37,590 nt of DNA from Lachnospiraceae bacterium (lineage in GTDB: Bacteria; Bacillota; Clostridia; Lachnospirales; Lachnospiraceae): assembly GCA_015056815.1 (NCBI GenBank), contig SVFN01000032.1, positions 1 through 37,590 of the forward strand, given 5' to 3'. The notes beneath the pieces were generated by a model. That model was not told the origin of the DNA, searched no databases, and saw only the letters and a program-made list of their open reading frames with translations. Position numbers and translations under genes: made by a program. Below, piece after piece: positions 1 to 8,286 of this stretch; the first letter of the stretch is position 1, and each line of letters starts with the position of its first letter.

Positions 1-45
1 ACAATGGCCAAGTGTCGGATAGGAACGGCAAAATTTTTTGCACTT

Positions 46-1260
46 CTATTGCTTCTTTATCACACATAAGCAAAGTCTCAGGGTTTCTCTCGCAATGGCA
101 AGTTCTTCATTGGTAGGGATCACCATAACCGTTACCTTACTGTCCGGTGTAGAGATCGTGATCTCCTCGCCGCGCTTCGCATTTGCCTCTTTATCAATGG
201 CAATACCAAGATATCCGAGATACTCACAGATTTCTTCTCTCGCATCGATATTATTCTCACCGACACCTGCTGTGAATGCGATCACATCAACGCCGTTCAT
301 GGCCGCCGTATAGGCACCTACATATTTGGCTACATGATAAGACCAGGTCTCAAGAGCCACTGCCGCTTTCTCATTGCCTTCTTCCGAAGCCTTCGCCAGA
401 TCCCTGAAATCACTGGAAACGCCACCGGAAAGACCCAGCACACCTGACTTTTTGTTGCAGACATTGATCACCTCGTCCGCACTCATACCCTCTTTATCTG
501 CAATGAAGCTGACGATCGCCGGATCGATGTCTCCGCTTCGGGTACCCATGATCAATCCCTCCAGCGGGGTAAGTCCCATGGAAGTATCCACGCACTCGCC
601 ATTCTTCACTGCGGAAACAGAAGCCCCGTTTCCAAGGTGGCATACAATGATCTTTAAGTCCTTACGATCTTTACCCAAAAGCTCAGCCGCTCTTGCGCTT
701 ACGAAGTCATGGCTGGTACCATGGAAGCCGTAGCGTCTTACTTTGTATTTCTCATAATATTCATAGGGAAGTCCATACAGATATGCCTTTTTCGGCATGG
801 TCTGATGGAAGGCTGTATCAAATACCGCTACCATCGGTACGCTCGGCATAAGCTCTTTGCAGGCATTCACACCGATGAGGTTCGCAGGGTTATGAAGCGG
901 TGCAAGATCATTACACTCCTCGATCGCCTTTAACACTTCATCTGTGATGACAACACTCTTGGCAAATTTCTCTCCGCCGTGTACGATACGATGTCCGACT
1001 GCCCCGATCTCATCTAAGGATTTCACCACGCCAACCTTCTCATCAGTCAACTTCTCGATCACATATTTTACAGCTGCCGTATGATTCGGCATATCCACCT
1101 TGGATGTCACTTTCTCGCCGCCTGCAGGCTGATGTGTGATGGCACTGCCGTCAATGCCGATTCTTTCACATAATCCTTTTGCCAGTACATTTTCGCTCTC
1201 GCTGTCGATCAACTGGTATTTCAGCGAAGAGCTTCCACAATTAATGACCAGAATATTCAT
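46..1260 (-). CDS. ackA: Acetate kinase
   Basis: Cytoplasmic acetate kinase, 404 aa, the usual family length. It interconverts acetyl phosphate + ADP and acetate + ATP, the last step of fermentative acetate production. The N-terminal phosphate-binding strand [11 protein letters not shown] (from Asn7), the FDTAFH segment, the GFHGTSH motif and the C-terminal FTAGVGEN segment are all present, so the enzyme looks complete. The open frame extends 37 codons upstream to 1371, into proS, but the start at 1260 is preferred because it gives the canonical [12 protein letters not shown] beginning and has a purine-rich AGAGAGGGA site just upstream. It lies only 28 bp downstream of proS on the same strand, so it is probably co-transcribed with it. 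No pta gene is visible, although the window ends 45 bp beyond the stop codon. Confidence 0.97.
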   Translation of the reverse strand: MNILVINCGSSSLKYQLIDSESENVLAKGLCERIGIDGSAITHQPAGGEKVTSKVDMPNHTAAVKYVIEKLTDEKVGVVKSLDEIGAVGHRIVHGGEKFAKSVVITDEVLKAIEECNDLAPLHNPANLIGVNACKELMPSVPMVAVFDTAFHQTMPKKAYLYGLPYEYYEKYKVRRYGFHGTSHDFVSARAAELLGKDRKDLKIIVCHLGNGASVSAVKNGECVDTSMGLTPLEGLIMGTRSGDIDPAIVSFIADKEGMSADEVINVCNKKSGVLGLSGGVSSDFRDLAKASEEGNEKAAVALETWSYHVAKYVGAYTAAMNGVDVIAFTAGVGENNIDAREEICEYLGYLGIAIDKEANAKRGEEITISTPDSKVTVMVIPTNEELAIARETLRLCLCVIKKQ

Positions 1261-1288
1261 AGCTGATTCCCTCTCTTTTTTGATGATT

Positions 1289-2719
1289 TTAGTATGCTCT
1301 GCCCCAGTATACCATCTTCTTCGCGGGTTTGCCACAGCAGACACAGGTATCCGCGATCTGCTCCTGTTCAAAAGGCATACAACGGCTTGTCACTGCCAGT
1401 TTTTCCTTGATTGCGTCTTCACAGGCCTGATCGCCGCACCACATCGCTTTCACGAAGCCTGCTTTTTCAGTAAAGAGCTTCTCAAACTCTTCGAAATTCT
1501 TCGCCGTATAAGTATGGGCATCCCTGTGAGCTCTGGCTCTCTCTAACATCTCTTTCTGCATCTTCTCTAAGGTCTCTGCCACTTTCGCCTCAAGCTCATC
1601 TAAGCTGCACTCGATCTTTTCACGAGTATCTCTGCGTACCAGAACACATTTATTCGCTGCCAGATCCTTCGGTCCGATCTCGACGCGGACAGGAATACCA
1701 CGCATCTCACACTCGGAGAATTTCCAGCCGGGACTCTTGTCACTGTCATCCACTTTCACGCGGAAGCCGCAGAGTCTGTCGCGAAGCTCATAAGCCTTAT
1801 CCAGAACGCCTTCCTTCTTCTGCTGGATCGGAACCACCATAACCTGAACAGGCGCTACCTTCGGAGGCAGTACCAGCCCGGAATCATCACCATGTACCAT
1901 GATGATCGCACCGATCAGACGCGTTGTCGTACCCCAGGAAGTCTGGTGAACATACTGTAATTTGTTCTCCTTATCAGTATACTGGATTCCAAAGGCTTTT
2001 GCAAACCCGTCGCCAAAATTGTGGCTGGTACCGGACTGCAGTGCCTTGCCGTCATGCATCAGTGCTTCAATGGTGTAAGTAGCCTCAGCTCCGGCAAATT
2101 TCTCCTTGTCCGTCTTACGTCCCTTGATCACAGGGATCGCCAGAACATTCTCGCAAAAGTCCGCATAGACATTCAGCATCTGAATGGTTCTCTCTTCCGC
2201 CTCTTTGGCCGTCGCATGAGCTGTATGTCCCTCCTGCCATAAGAATTCACGGCTTCGAAGGAAAGGACGTGTCTCCTTCTCCCAACGCACTACGCTACAC
2301 CACTGATTGTATACCTTGGGCAGATCTCTGTATGACTGAATGTCATTTTTATAAAAATCACAGAACAATGTCTCGGAAGTAGGTCTGACACACATTCTCT
2401 CCTGCAAGGGCTGTAATCCGCCATGTGTCACCCATGCCACTTCCGGCGCAAACCCTTCGACATGATCTTTTTCTTTCTGTAATAAGCTCTCCGGAATGAA
2501 CATGGGAAGATATACATTCTCCACTCCGGTCTTTTTAAATTCGGTATCCATCTGCGACTGGATCAGCTCCCAGATCGCATAACCTGCCGGCTTAAATACC
2601 ATGCATCCTTTTACGCTGGTATAGTCCAGCAGTTCTGCCTTTTTTACCACATCCGTATACCACTGGGCGAAATCCTCGTCCATGGATGTGATCGCTTCCA
2701 CTAATTTCTTGTCAGCCAT
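1289..2719 (-). CDS. proS: Prolyl-tRNA synthetase (eukaryote/archaeal-type, ProS type 3)
   Basis: Class II prolyl-tRNA synthetase of 476 aa that charges tRNA-Pro. It is the short form without the bacterial editing insertion: motif 2 region ([20 protein letters not shown]), the EGHTAHAT segment, an anticodon-binding domain, and a C-terminal zinc-binding-like region with Cys459, Cys461 and Cys462 that ends in a Tyr (WGRAY), as is typical of the eukaryote-like group. The start [10 protein letters not shown] at 2719 has an AGGAGGAGT ribosome binding site about 7 nt upstream. A T-box leader lies directly upstream, so expression should respond to uncharged tRNA-Pro. ackA follows 28 bp downstream. 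Confidence 0.97.
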   Translation of the reverse strand: MADKKLVEAITSMDEDFAQWYTDVVKKAELLDYTSVKGCMVFKPAGYAIWELIQSQMDTEFKKTGVENVYLPMFIPESLLQKEKDHVEGFAPEVAWVTHGGLQPLQERMCVRPTSETLFCDFYKNDIQSYRDLPKVYNQWCSVVRWEKETRPFLRSREFLWQEGHTAHATAKEAEERTIQMLNVYADFCENVLAIPVIKGRKTDKEKFAGAEATYTIEALMHDGKALQSGTSHNFGDGFAKAFGIQYTDKENKLQYVHQTSWGTTTRLIGAIIMVHGDDSGLVLPPKVAPVQVMVVPIQQKKEGVLDKAYELRDRLCGFRVKVDDSDKSPGWKFSECEMRGIPVRVEIGPKDLAANKCVLVRRDTREKIECSLDELEAKVAETLEKMQKEMLERARAHRDAHTYTAKNFEEFEKLFTEKAGFVKAMWCGDQACEDAIKEKLAVTSRCMPFEQEQIADTCVCCGKPAKKMVYWGRAY

Positions 2720-2792
2720 CTCATACTCCTCCTATTATTAGTTCCGTAAGAAAACAAATGGTAAAAGCCCTTTTTCTTACTGTTTTTAGTAT

Positions 2793-3067
2793 AAAAAGAA
2801 CCGCCGCGATCTGTCCCTGCAAGGGACCGATCACTCGGCGGTACCACCCTAATTGATCCGAAAACCACGACTGCATATCCATACAGCGGCTTCCTTCCAT
2901 CCAACTCTTGCCGTTATCGCCGGTCTACGCTGCATTTCAGAAGATTACTTCCTTATTGCAGGACTCCAAGGCAGGTTCCGAGCATTCCCCTTCGAAATCT
3001 CACAGCCACCGCAGTATCACCCCTGCGGGAATTTCTTCTCTGAAAGCTTCCTGTCCGTACTAATCCT
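2793..3067 (-). promoter_or_regulatory. T-box leader (tRNA-Pro sensing) upstream of proS
   Basis: Read on the minus strand, the leader shows a Stem I closing helix (AGGATT at 3067-3062 against AGTCCT at about 2966-2961) followed by the AGTA internal-loop motif. A specifier-like GAACCTGCC lies opposite, with CCU (proline) at 2975-2973 followed by a purine. The T-box sequence AGGGTGGTACCG is at 2850-2839. A GC-rich terminator stem starts with CCGCCG (2841-2836), pairs with CGGCGG (2806-2801), and ends in a T-run (2797-2793). The T-box partly overlaps the 5' arm of the terminator, as required for terminator/antiterminator switching. The specifier was assigned by eye from position and context. 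Confidence 0.93.
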
Positions 3068-3135
3068 TTTCACAGTCTGTTTCCATATAAAGTTTCAAGA
3101 GGATCCTACACATACTGTATAAAATCCGATCCAAA

Positions 3136-3208
3136 TGGATCCGAGGAGACTCGAACTCCCGACCCCCTGCTTGCGGAGCAGGTGCTCTCCCAGCTGAGCT
3201 ACGAACCC
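3136..3208 (-). tRNA. tRNA-Ala (anticodon CGC)
   Basis: A 73-nt cloverleaf folds by hand: acceptor GGGTTCG/CGGATCC, D-arm GCTC/GAGC, anticodon stem CCTGC/GCAGG, T-arm GGGAG/CTCCT with TTCGAGT loop, and discriminator A73. CCA is not encoded. The third acceptor pair is G3:U70, the alanine identity element, and the anticodon is CGC. The anticodon loop reads TCCGCAA, so position 33 is C instead of the near-universal U. It sits between the palindromic repeats and the proS T-box leader on the same strand. Confidence 0.92.
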
Positions 3209-3224
3209 AAAAAAGAATAAGCGT

Positions 3225-3416
3225 ATTTGTTTTGCTCGTTGGCTTATCTTGAAAACCAAATGCCGCATTCGCGTCGCTTGGTTTTCTATCGATCTACTAT
3301 GCTCGCATCCGCTCACATAGTCACTCGCAAAACATTTGTTTTGCTCGTTGGCTTATCTTGAAAACCAAATGCCGCATTCGCGTCGCTTGGTTTTCTATCG
3401 ATAAGCCACATTATAA
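3225..3416. repeat. Nested palindromic repeat, set 1 (two 69-bp identical units, 109-bp period)
   Basis: Two identical 69-bp units lie at 3225-3293 and 3334-3402. Each contains the hairpin GAAAACCAA...TTGGTTTTC. In the second unit a wider pair GGCTTATC...GATAAGCC closes around it. Between the units are CTATG...CATAG and GCAAAAC-ATTT-GTTTTGC hairpins. The block ends at ACATTATA (3409-3416), read on the minus strand as TATAATGT. It lies between the DUF5722 gene stop and the tRNA-Ala gene. Confidence 0.93.
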
Positions 3417-3447
3417 CATACCTTTATAAAAAATTCTACTGGGTATT

Positions 3448-5403
3448 TTATTTTTTTGCTTGAATCGTTCCGGCTTCCATACCTGCCTTTTTGCAGATCG
3501 TTTTGAATTTCTTTCCTTCTGTCATTTGTTTTGTCACGTACTTCATGGTATGGCCTTTTTTGAGCTGCTTCATGTATCTGGAGAGTTCTTTGGAGCTGAT
3601 CTCTTTGTTGTTCAGTGCTTTGTAAACAGCCTTTACATAATCTTTTCTGGACGCAAAGCGGGATTTCATGCGAGAGGAAAGTACTAGTCCTTTCGCTGCC
3701 GATGCTGCTGTCTTTCTGCCGCTCTTTAAGCTTGTTACCATATTGTCAAGCTCTGTCTCGGTAGCCTCCCGTCCCAGGCTGCACAAATACAGATTTCTGA
3801 CGTACGCTGTGATCCTGTTGATATTCACTGCCAGCGCGGAAGCCTTAAAATTCGGCATCAATTCTGTCCAGCTTTTTTTACCGATGATCGGAAGAATCTT
3901 TTTATCGATCCATTTCGCATCGGCCGCCTTCCCGGAATCAATGCGTCTGTAACACTCTGCATACAATGCCATAGGCTGAAAGTTCAGCTTATCCCCTTCA
4001 TTCGTGGTATGTAAGATCACACAGTCCACCATACCGGAGAACTTGGCTGCGTAGTATGTATAAACAAATGCGGCTGCCTGCGCTTTTTCTCCGTAATAAG
4101 CCGAAAACCCCTGTTCTGTCAGCATGATCCTGTGACGGCTGCCGTAATGTTTCTTCACATATTTGGTCATCACATGCAGATTGGCTCCATCCACGAAAGC
4201 TGCATTCGCGTTATTCGGATTCAATTTCTGTCCCGCAATAGCACTCGGCTCCCAGATTTTCGTCTCAAACAAAACTGCCGGATAGCAATGCACCGAGATC
4301 GTCCAGTCCACACCCTTACCAACCCGCTTCGCAAAATCATTCAGGAAAGTCCTTGCAGGAATCCCTCTGCCTTCATCCGCATCATTCCAGCTGTGGTCCA
4401 GACAAATACTGACGCGTGTCGATGATGTATACGTCCGCACCGCATCGTACACTACTTTATAAAAATCGGTATATTTCGGTACCCAGCTATTCTTGCTGCC
4501 GCCGTTATAATGATAGCAGATCGCCGAATTGCCCATGTTCACTTCGTTGCCAAGGATCCAGTTATCAATATGGCAATCCTGTGCTGAAAACTCTTTTGCC
4601 AGAAAATCAAAAAAGGCTTCGTATTCTTTTTTGACCGAATCCGTCACCATATTTGGTGCATAATAGGCTTTGCCCGGTACACGAGACTCCGGATCGATCA
4701 ATCTGGTGTGAAATCCATCATCCTGAAGCAAAAATTCAATGCTTACTGTTTTTCCCGCTGCATTGCAGGCCCGTATCGTCTCATAGGCAATGCCGGTCGG
4801 AATGGTAAAGTAATAGGGAGTCCCTTTATAGTAATGGATTTTATAACCGCCCACTACTTTCCCCGCCTGAGCATCCGGAACAAATCCTGTCTGCATCAGA
4901 CAATTCATAAAATAGTGATCTCCCGCTACCGGATTACCTTGAATTCCTTTTAAAGTCGCAGTCCTCTTAAAAGCATCTGTTGTCACCGGGACAAACACTT
5001 TTTCGGATCCCTGCGTAAGCACTGTATCTGTCTGGCTTGTCGCCTGCTCATTCGAAATATCCGAAGGTGCCTGATCCGGCAGAATCAGCTTCGGAAAAAG
5101 ATCAGATGTATCAGATGCCTGCGTTTGTATATCTGACGTTTCCTCCTGATCAGCCTGTTCCAAGGAATCTGTATCCGCCTGGATCGGGCAAAAAGCAGGC
5201 TCTGTATCTTCACGATCCTTTTCCGTATCAGAATCGTCCATTATTTCTTCCATAGGCTGTTGTTCCATGTTATTGCCGGATATACTTTCATATACAACAA
5301 ACTGTCCGTTCTGATCCGCTCTTGCCTCCGCCGGTAATACGGCTGTGACTGTCAGCATTGCACTGAGCATAGCCGCTAGTACTTTAAATCCTTTATTATT
5401 CAT
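3448..5403 (-). CDS. Secreted DUF5722 glycoside-hydrolase-like protein with C-terminal DUF4214
   Basis: A 651-aa exported protein. Residues 1 to about 28 form a signal peptide (MNNKGFK, hydrophobic core, AEARA cleavage region). Residues 30-135 are acidic, low-complexity and Ser/Thr/Gln-rich, a likely linker. Residues about 140-515 match DUF5722, a TIM-barrel-type family; GNEVN carries Glu287 and IMLTEQGFS carries Glu430, positions resembling the acid/base and nucleophile of clan GH-A glycosidases. Residues about 540-640 match DUF4214 (YVRNLYLCSLGREATETEL and a second YVKAVYKALNNKEIS repeat), a domain common in secreted Clostridial proteins. There is an AGGAG site before the start. Substrate is unknown; the glycosidase role is inferred from the two glutamates and the fold family. 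Palindromic repeats flank the gene on both sides. Confidence 0.85.
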   Translation of the reverse strand: MNNKGFKVLAAMLSAMLTVTAVLPAEARADQNGQFVVYESISGNNMEQQPMEEIMDDSDTEKDREDTEPAFCPIQADTDSLEQADQEETSDIQTQASDTSDLFPKLILPDQAPSDISNEQATSQTDTVLTQGSEKVFVPVTTDAFKRTATLKGIQGNPVAGDHYFMNCLMQTGFVPDAQAGKVVGGYKIHYYKGTPYYFTIPTGIAYETIRACNAAGKTVSIEFLLQDDGFHTRLIDPESRVPGKAYYAPNMVTDSVKKEYEAFFDFLAKEFSAQDCHIDNWILGNEVNMGNSAICYHYNGGSKNSWVPKYTDFYKVVYDAVRTYTSSTRVSICLDHSWNDADEGRGIPARTFLNDFAKRVGKGVDWTISVHCYPAVLFETKIWEPSAIAGQKLNPNNANAAFVDGANLHVMTKYVKKHYGSRHRIMLTEQGFSAYYGEKAQAAAFVYTYYAAKFSGMVDCVILHTTNEGDKLNFQPMALYAECYRRIDSGKAADAKWIDKKILPIIGKKSWTELMPNFKASALAVNINRITAYVRNLYLCSLGREATETELDNMVTSLKSGRKTAASAAKGLVLSSRMKSRFASRKDYVKAVYKALNNKEISSKELSRYMKQLKKGHTMKYVTKQMTEGKKFKTICKKAGMEAGTIQAKK

Positions 5404-5442
5404 TCAGTATCTCCTGTAGACTGTCTTTTCAGATTTTAATAA

Positions 5443-5694
5443 CCGCTTGGTTTTCTTCCGATATCCCATGATTGCTTTCGCAATCATATCACTCGCGAAA
5501 CATTCGTTTCGTTCGTTAAGATATCGGCTAAAACCAAATGTCCGCCTCGCGGCCGCTTGGTTTTCTTCCGATATCCCATGATTGCTTTCGCAATCATATC
5601 ACTCGCGAAACATTCGTTTCGTTCGTTAAGATATCGGCTAAAACCAAATGTCCGCTTTCGCGGCCGCTTGGTTTTCTTCCGATATCTTACATTA
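5443..5694. repeat. Nested palindromic repeat, set 2 (110-bp tandem units)
   Basis: CCGCTTGGTTTTCTTCCGAT recurs at 5443, 5553 and 5664, giving two full 110/111-bp units and a third partial one. Within each unit are hairpins ATGATTGC-TTTC-GCAATCAT (5468-5487 in the first) and CGAAAC-ATTC-GTTTCG (5496-5511), and an AAAACCAA...TTGGTTTT arm pair. GATATC sequences bracket the units. The block ends in the same ACATTATA as set 1. It lies between the promoter side of the DUF5722 gene and the AI-2E permease gene. Confidence 0.93.
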
Positions 5695-5764
5695 TACATT
5701 TATATCGGGTAAAATGCCACTGTTTATTAGAAATTACTAAAAATTAGTAGCTGTTTTCCTTTTT

Positions 5765-6820
5765 TTATTGGTGTAGTTCACCGATTTCAGCATTACGGTA
5801 CCAATCGGCTGCGATAATAAAATAGATGGGTCCCAAGATCACTCCGAGAAATCCAAAAATCTGTGCTCCCACATATACCGCCATCAGCATCAGAACCGGC
5901 CAAAAGCCCATTTTGCTGCCGATCAGTCTCGGTTCCATCAATTCGCGAAAAATAACACTGACCACAAATACCACGATCAGGACCACAAACCCCAGTAAGT
6001 CTTCTTCGATCAGATGCCATAATGCGATCGGAAGAAGGATCACTCCCGTCCCAAGAAATGGCAGTGCATCAAGCAGACCTGTGAATAATCCAACTGCGAC
6101 CGCCTGTCCGAGCGGAAAACCTCCGAGTAAAAGTCCCATCATGCTGATCACGCTGATCCCGCCCATGATGATCATCTGGGCAACTAAAAATGTGCGGACA
6201 AAGCCTCCCAGTTTTTTCAATTCGTTCTTTGCATAACGTACATAAGCGTTATATCGAAAGTGCTCTCTGATATGGTTAAAATCTTTTGCCAATAATACGG
6301 ATGCGATCCACAAGATCAGAAAAAAGAGCAGTGCTTTTGCCAGATTACAGCAATAGACTACTGACTGATTCATCACTTTGGGAAACAAGTGCGCCTTAAG
6401 TCCATTCAATGTCTGTCTGATCAGATCATTCACCCATATTTCCACCAGATCCGGTCTGACAGAAAACTCCTCTTCCAGCAACCTGCCGATTTTCCCGACA
6501 AGACCACCCAGTCTCTGTTCAAACTCATGCGCATGATCCGGGAATCTGCCAAGGAGGCGGAACACACAGGAGCCTGCCAAAATTCCTACGGTCATCAGTA
6601 TGCCCAAAAGGAACGTCATCACGCTCCCCGCCAATATGCTTTTGGAAATGTGAAGCCGGCCGGATAGTCTCTCCAGAAACGGCTCCAAAGGAGCCACAAT
6701 TAAAAATGCCAGCACAAAGGGGGCAAATAAAGGCAGGATATATCTAAAAAACAGAAACAGGATGCTCAAAAACAATATGTAAATTCCCCATTTTTTTTGC
6801 GTTTCACTCCACTTTACCAT
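5765..6820 (-). CDS. AI-2E family membrane permease
   Basis: An integral membrane protein of 351 aa in the AI-2E transporter superfamily (PF01594). It has several hydrophobic segments near the N-terminus (WGIYILFLSILFLFF, PFVLAFLIVAPLEP), a large soluble-like central region (about residues 95-170), and the conserved C-terminal helices including GLLDALPFLGTG and RELMEPRLIGSKMGFWPV. Family members export small solutes or act as ion antiporters, and only a few handle AI-2, so the substrate is unknown. The open frame begins at 6901, but MVKWSETQKKWGIYIL at 6820 matches the usual start of the family; neither start has a strong ribosome binding site. No obvious operon partner; the next gene upstream ends in its own terminator. 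Confidence 0.85.
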   Translation of the reverse strand: MVKWSETQKKWGIYILFLSILFLFFRYILPLFAPFVLAFLIVAPLEPFLERLSGRLHISKSILAGSVMTFLLGILMTVGILAGSCVFRLLGRFPDHAHEFEQRLGGLVGKIGRLLEEEFSVRPDLVEIWVNDLIRQTLNGLKAHLFPKVMNQSVVYCCNLAKALLFFLILWIASVLLAKDFNHIREHFRYNAYVRYAKNELKKLGGFVRTFLVAQMIIMGGISVISMMGLLLGGFPLGQAVAVGLFTGLLDALPFLGTGVILLPIALWHLIEEDLLGFVVLIVVFVVSVIFRELMEPRLIGSKMGFWPVLMLMAVYVGAQIFGFLGVILGPIYFIIAADWYRNAEIGELHQ

Positions 6821-6966
6821 AAAAGAACCATCGCTTTCTTCCCGCTTTGTACTGAACAGATCTGCTTCTGCTAATAGTGTGGTCAATTTTATGGATATCA
6901 TTCATGCCTATCGAATTTCTGCAAACAGGATCAAAAGCTTTTGGTCCGACGGTATGCCCGCCAGGC

Positions 6967-6996
6967 AAAAAAAGGGAGGTGCATATCGCACCTCCC
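6967..6996 (-). terminator. Intrinsic terminator of the ABC ATPase gene
   Basis: Minus strand: 9-bp perfect stem GGGAGGTGC/GCACCTCCC (6996-6988 with 6982-6974), 5-nt loop, then seven T residues (6973-6967), 14 bp after the stop codon. Confidence 0.93.
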
Positions 6997-7010
6997 TGCT
7001 CTGTCTTTTA

Positions 7011-8123
7011 TTAGTTTGTGATAACCTGCTCTGTCTCTTTGTCAAATACGTGAATCTTCTCAACGTCAAAGGCAAATTTTACAACGTCACCCGGTCTTGC
7101 TGTTGTACGGGAATCCACTCTTGCAGTCATCGGGAAATCATCCAGATCAAAGTATAAGTAAACTTCTGCACCAAGAAGCTCGTAAACCTTGATCGCTGCC
7201 TCGAATACGCTCTGCGGAGAAGCCTCCACCATCATCTGGGAATCATAAACATCTTCCGGACGGATACCGAATGTAACGGTCTTTCCGTTGTAACCGCCAT
7301 CGATCAGTTTTTTCGATTTTGCGGGAGGAAGCGGAATGAAATGTCCTGCAACCTTAAGGACTGCTGTATTATCCACAACTTCTACCACTGCATCCAGGAA
7401 GTTCATCTGCGGTGATCCCATGAAACCTGCAACGAACAGGTTCTGCGGTTTCTCATATAAGTTCTGAGGGGTATCTACCTGCTGTACGATACCGTCTTTC
7501 ATAACTACGATCCTGGTACCAAGAGTCATAGCCTCTGTCTGATCATGTGTAACGTAAATGATGGTAGTACCTAATCTCTGATGTAATTTAGCGATCTCAA
7601 TACGCATCTGTACACGTAATTTAGCATCCAGGTTGGAAAGAGGCTCATCCATAAGGAATACTTTCGGGTTACGGACAATCGCACGTCCCATAGCCACACG
7701 CTGTCTCTGTCCACCGGAAAGAGCCTTCGGTTTACGATCAAGGAGAGGAGTAAGGTCAAGGATCTTAGCAGCCTCTTTTACCATCTTATCAATTTCTTCC
7801 TTCGGAACTTTTCTTAACTTAAGACCGAAAGCCATGTTATCATATACTGTCATATGAGGATACAGAGCGTAGTTCTGGAATACCATGGCGATATCTCTGT
7901 CCTTCGGCTCTACATCATTTACAACTCTGTCACCAATCTTTAACTCACCGGAAGAAATGTCTTCCAGACCTGCGATCATACGAAGTGTTGTGGATTTACC
8001 ACATCCTGACGGACCTACGAAAATGATAAATTCCTGATCCGCGATCTCAAGATTGAAGTCTTTAACAGCTTCAAATCCATTCGGATATACCTTGTTAATA
8101 TTCTTTAATGATAAACTTGCCAT
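7011..8123 (-). CDS. ugpC: Sugar ABC transporter ATP-binding protein (UgpC/MsmK/MalK type)
   Basis: A 370-aa ATPase that powers carbohydrate ABC importers at the inner face of the membrane. It carries Walker A GPSGCGKST (Lys43), the Q-loop VFQNYALYP, signature LSGGQRQR (135-141), Walker B VFLMDEP (Asp159/Glu160) and switch VTHDQTEAM. A C-terminal TOBE-type regulatory region (about 240-365) follows. It stands alone without permease or binding-protein genes, typical of Firmicute MsmK-like ATPases that serve several importers in trans. The start is preceded by an AGGAGGG site, and its own terminator follows. The gene symbol indicates the family; the individual sugars cannot be told from the sequence. 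Confidence 0.95.
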   Translation of the reverse strand: MASLSLKNINKVYPNGFEAVKDFNLEIADQEFIIFVGPSGCGKSTTLRMIAGLEDISSGELKIGDRVVNDVEPKDRDIAMVFQNYALYPHMTVYDNMAFGLKLRKVPKEEIDKMVKEAAKILDLTPLLDRKPKALSGGQRQRVAMGRAIVRNPKVFLMDEPLSNLDAKLRVQMRIEIAKLHQRLGTTIIYVTHDQTEAMTLGTRIVVMKDGIVQQVDTPQNLYEKPQNLFVAGFMGSPQMNFLDAVVEVVDNTAVLKVAGHFIPLPPAKSKKLIDGGYNGKTVTFGIRPEDVYDSQMMVEASPQSVFEAAIKVYELLGAEVYLYFDLDDFPMTARVDSRTTARPGDVVKFAFDVEKIHVFDKETEQVITN

Positions 8124-8162
8124 TAAAAATGCCCTCCTGGTTATGTCTTTTATAGTTACAGC

Positions 8163-8216
8163 ACTGTCTTTCCGGTCATGTTAAAGAGTATGTACCTTGT
8201 CAGCACTAAAGACAGT
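8163..8216 (-). promoter_or_regulatory. Inverted repeat in the ABC ATPase leader
   Basis: ACTGTCTTT and AAAGACAGT form 9-nt perfect arms (8163-8171 and 8208-8216) about 36 nt apart in the 160-bp leader of the ATPase gene. On the minus strand the arm overlaps a TATACT that could be a -10 element. This may be an operator pair or an RNA hairpin; no known family was recognised. Confidence 0.35.
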
Positions 8217-8286
8217 ATATCGTAGCCTTCTCTTTTTGGCTATAACGATATTATACAAAGATTTAAATGTTTCCTATACATCTTGC

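Noticed and set aside
5443-5694. Possible CRISPR array
   Set aside because: The units are 110-bp tandem copies with internal hairpins and no unique spacers between short direct repeats.
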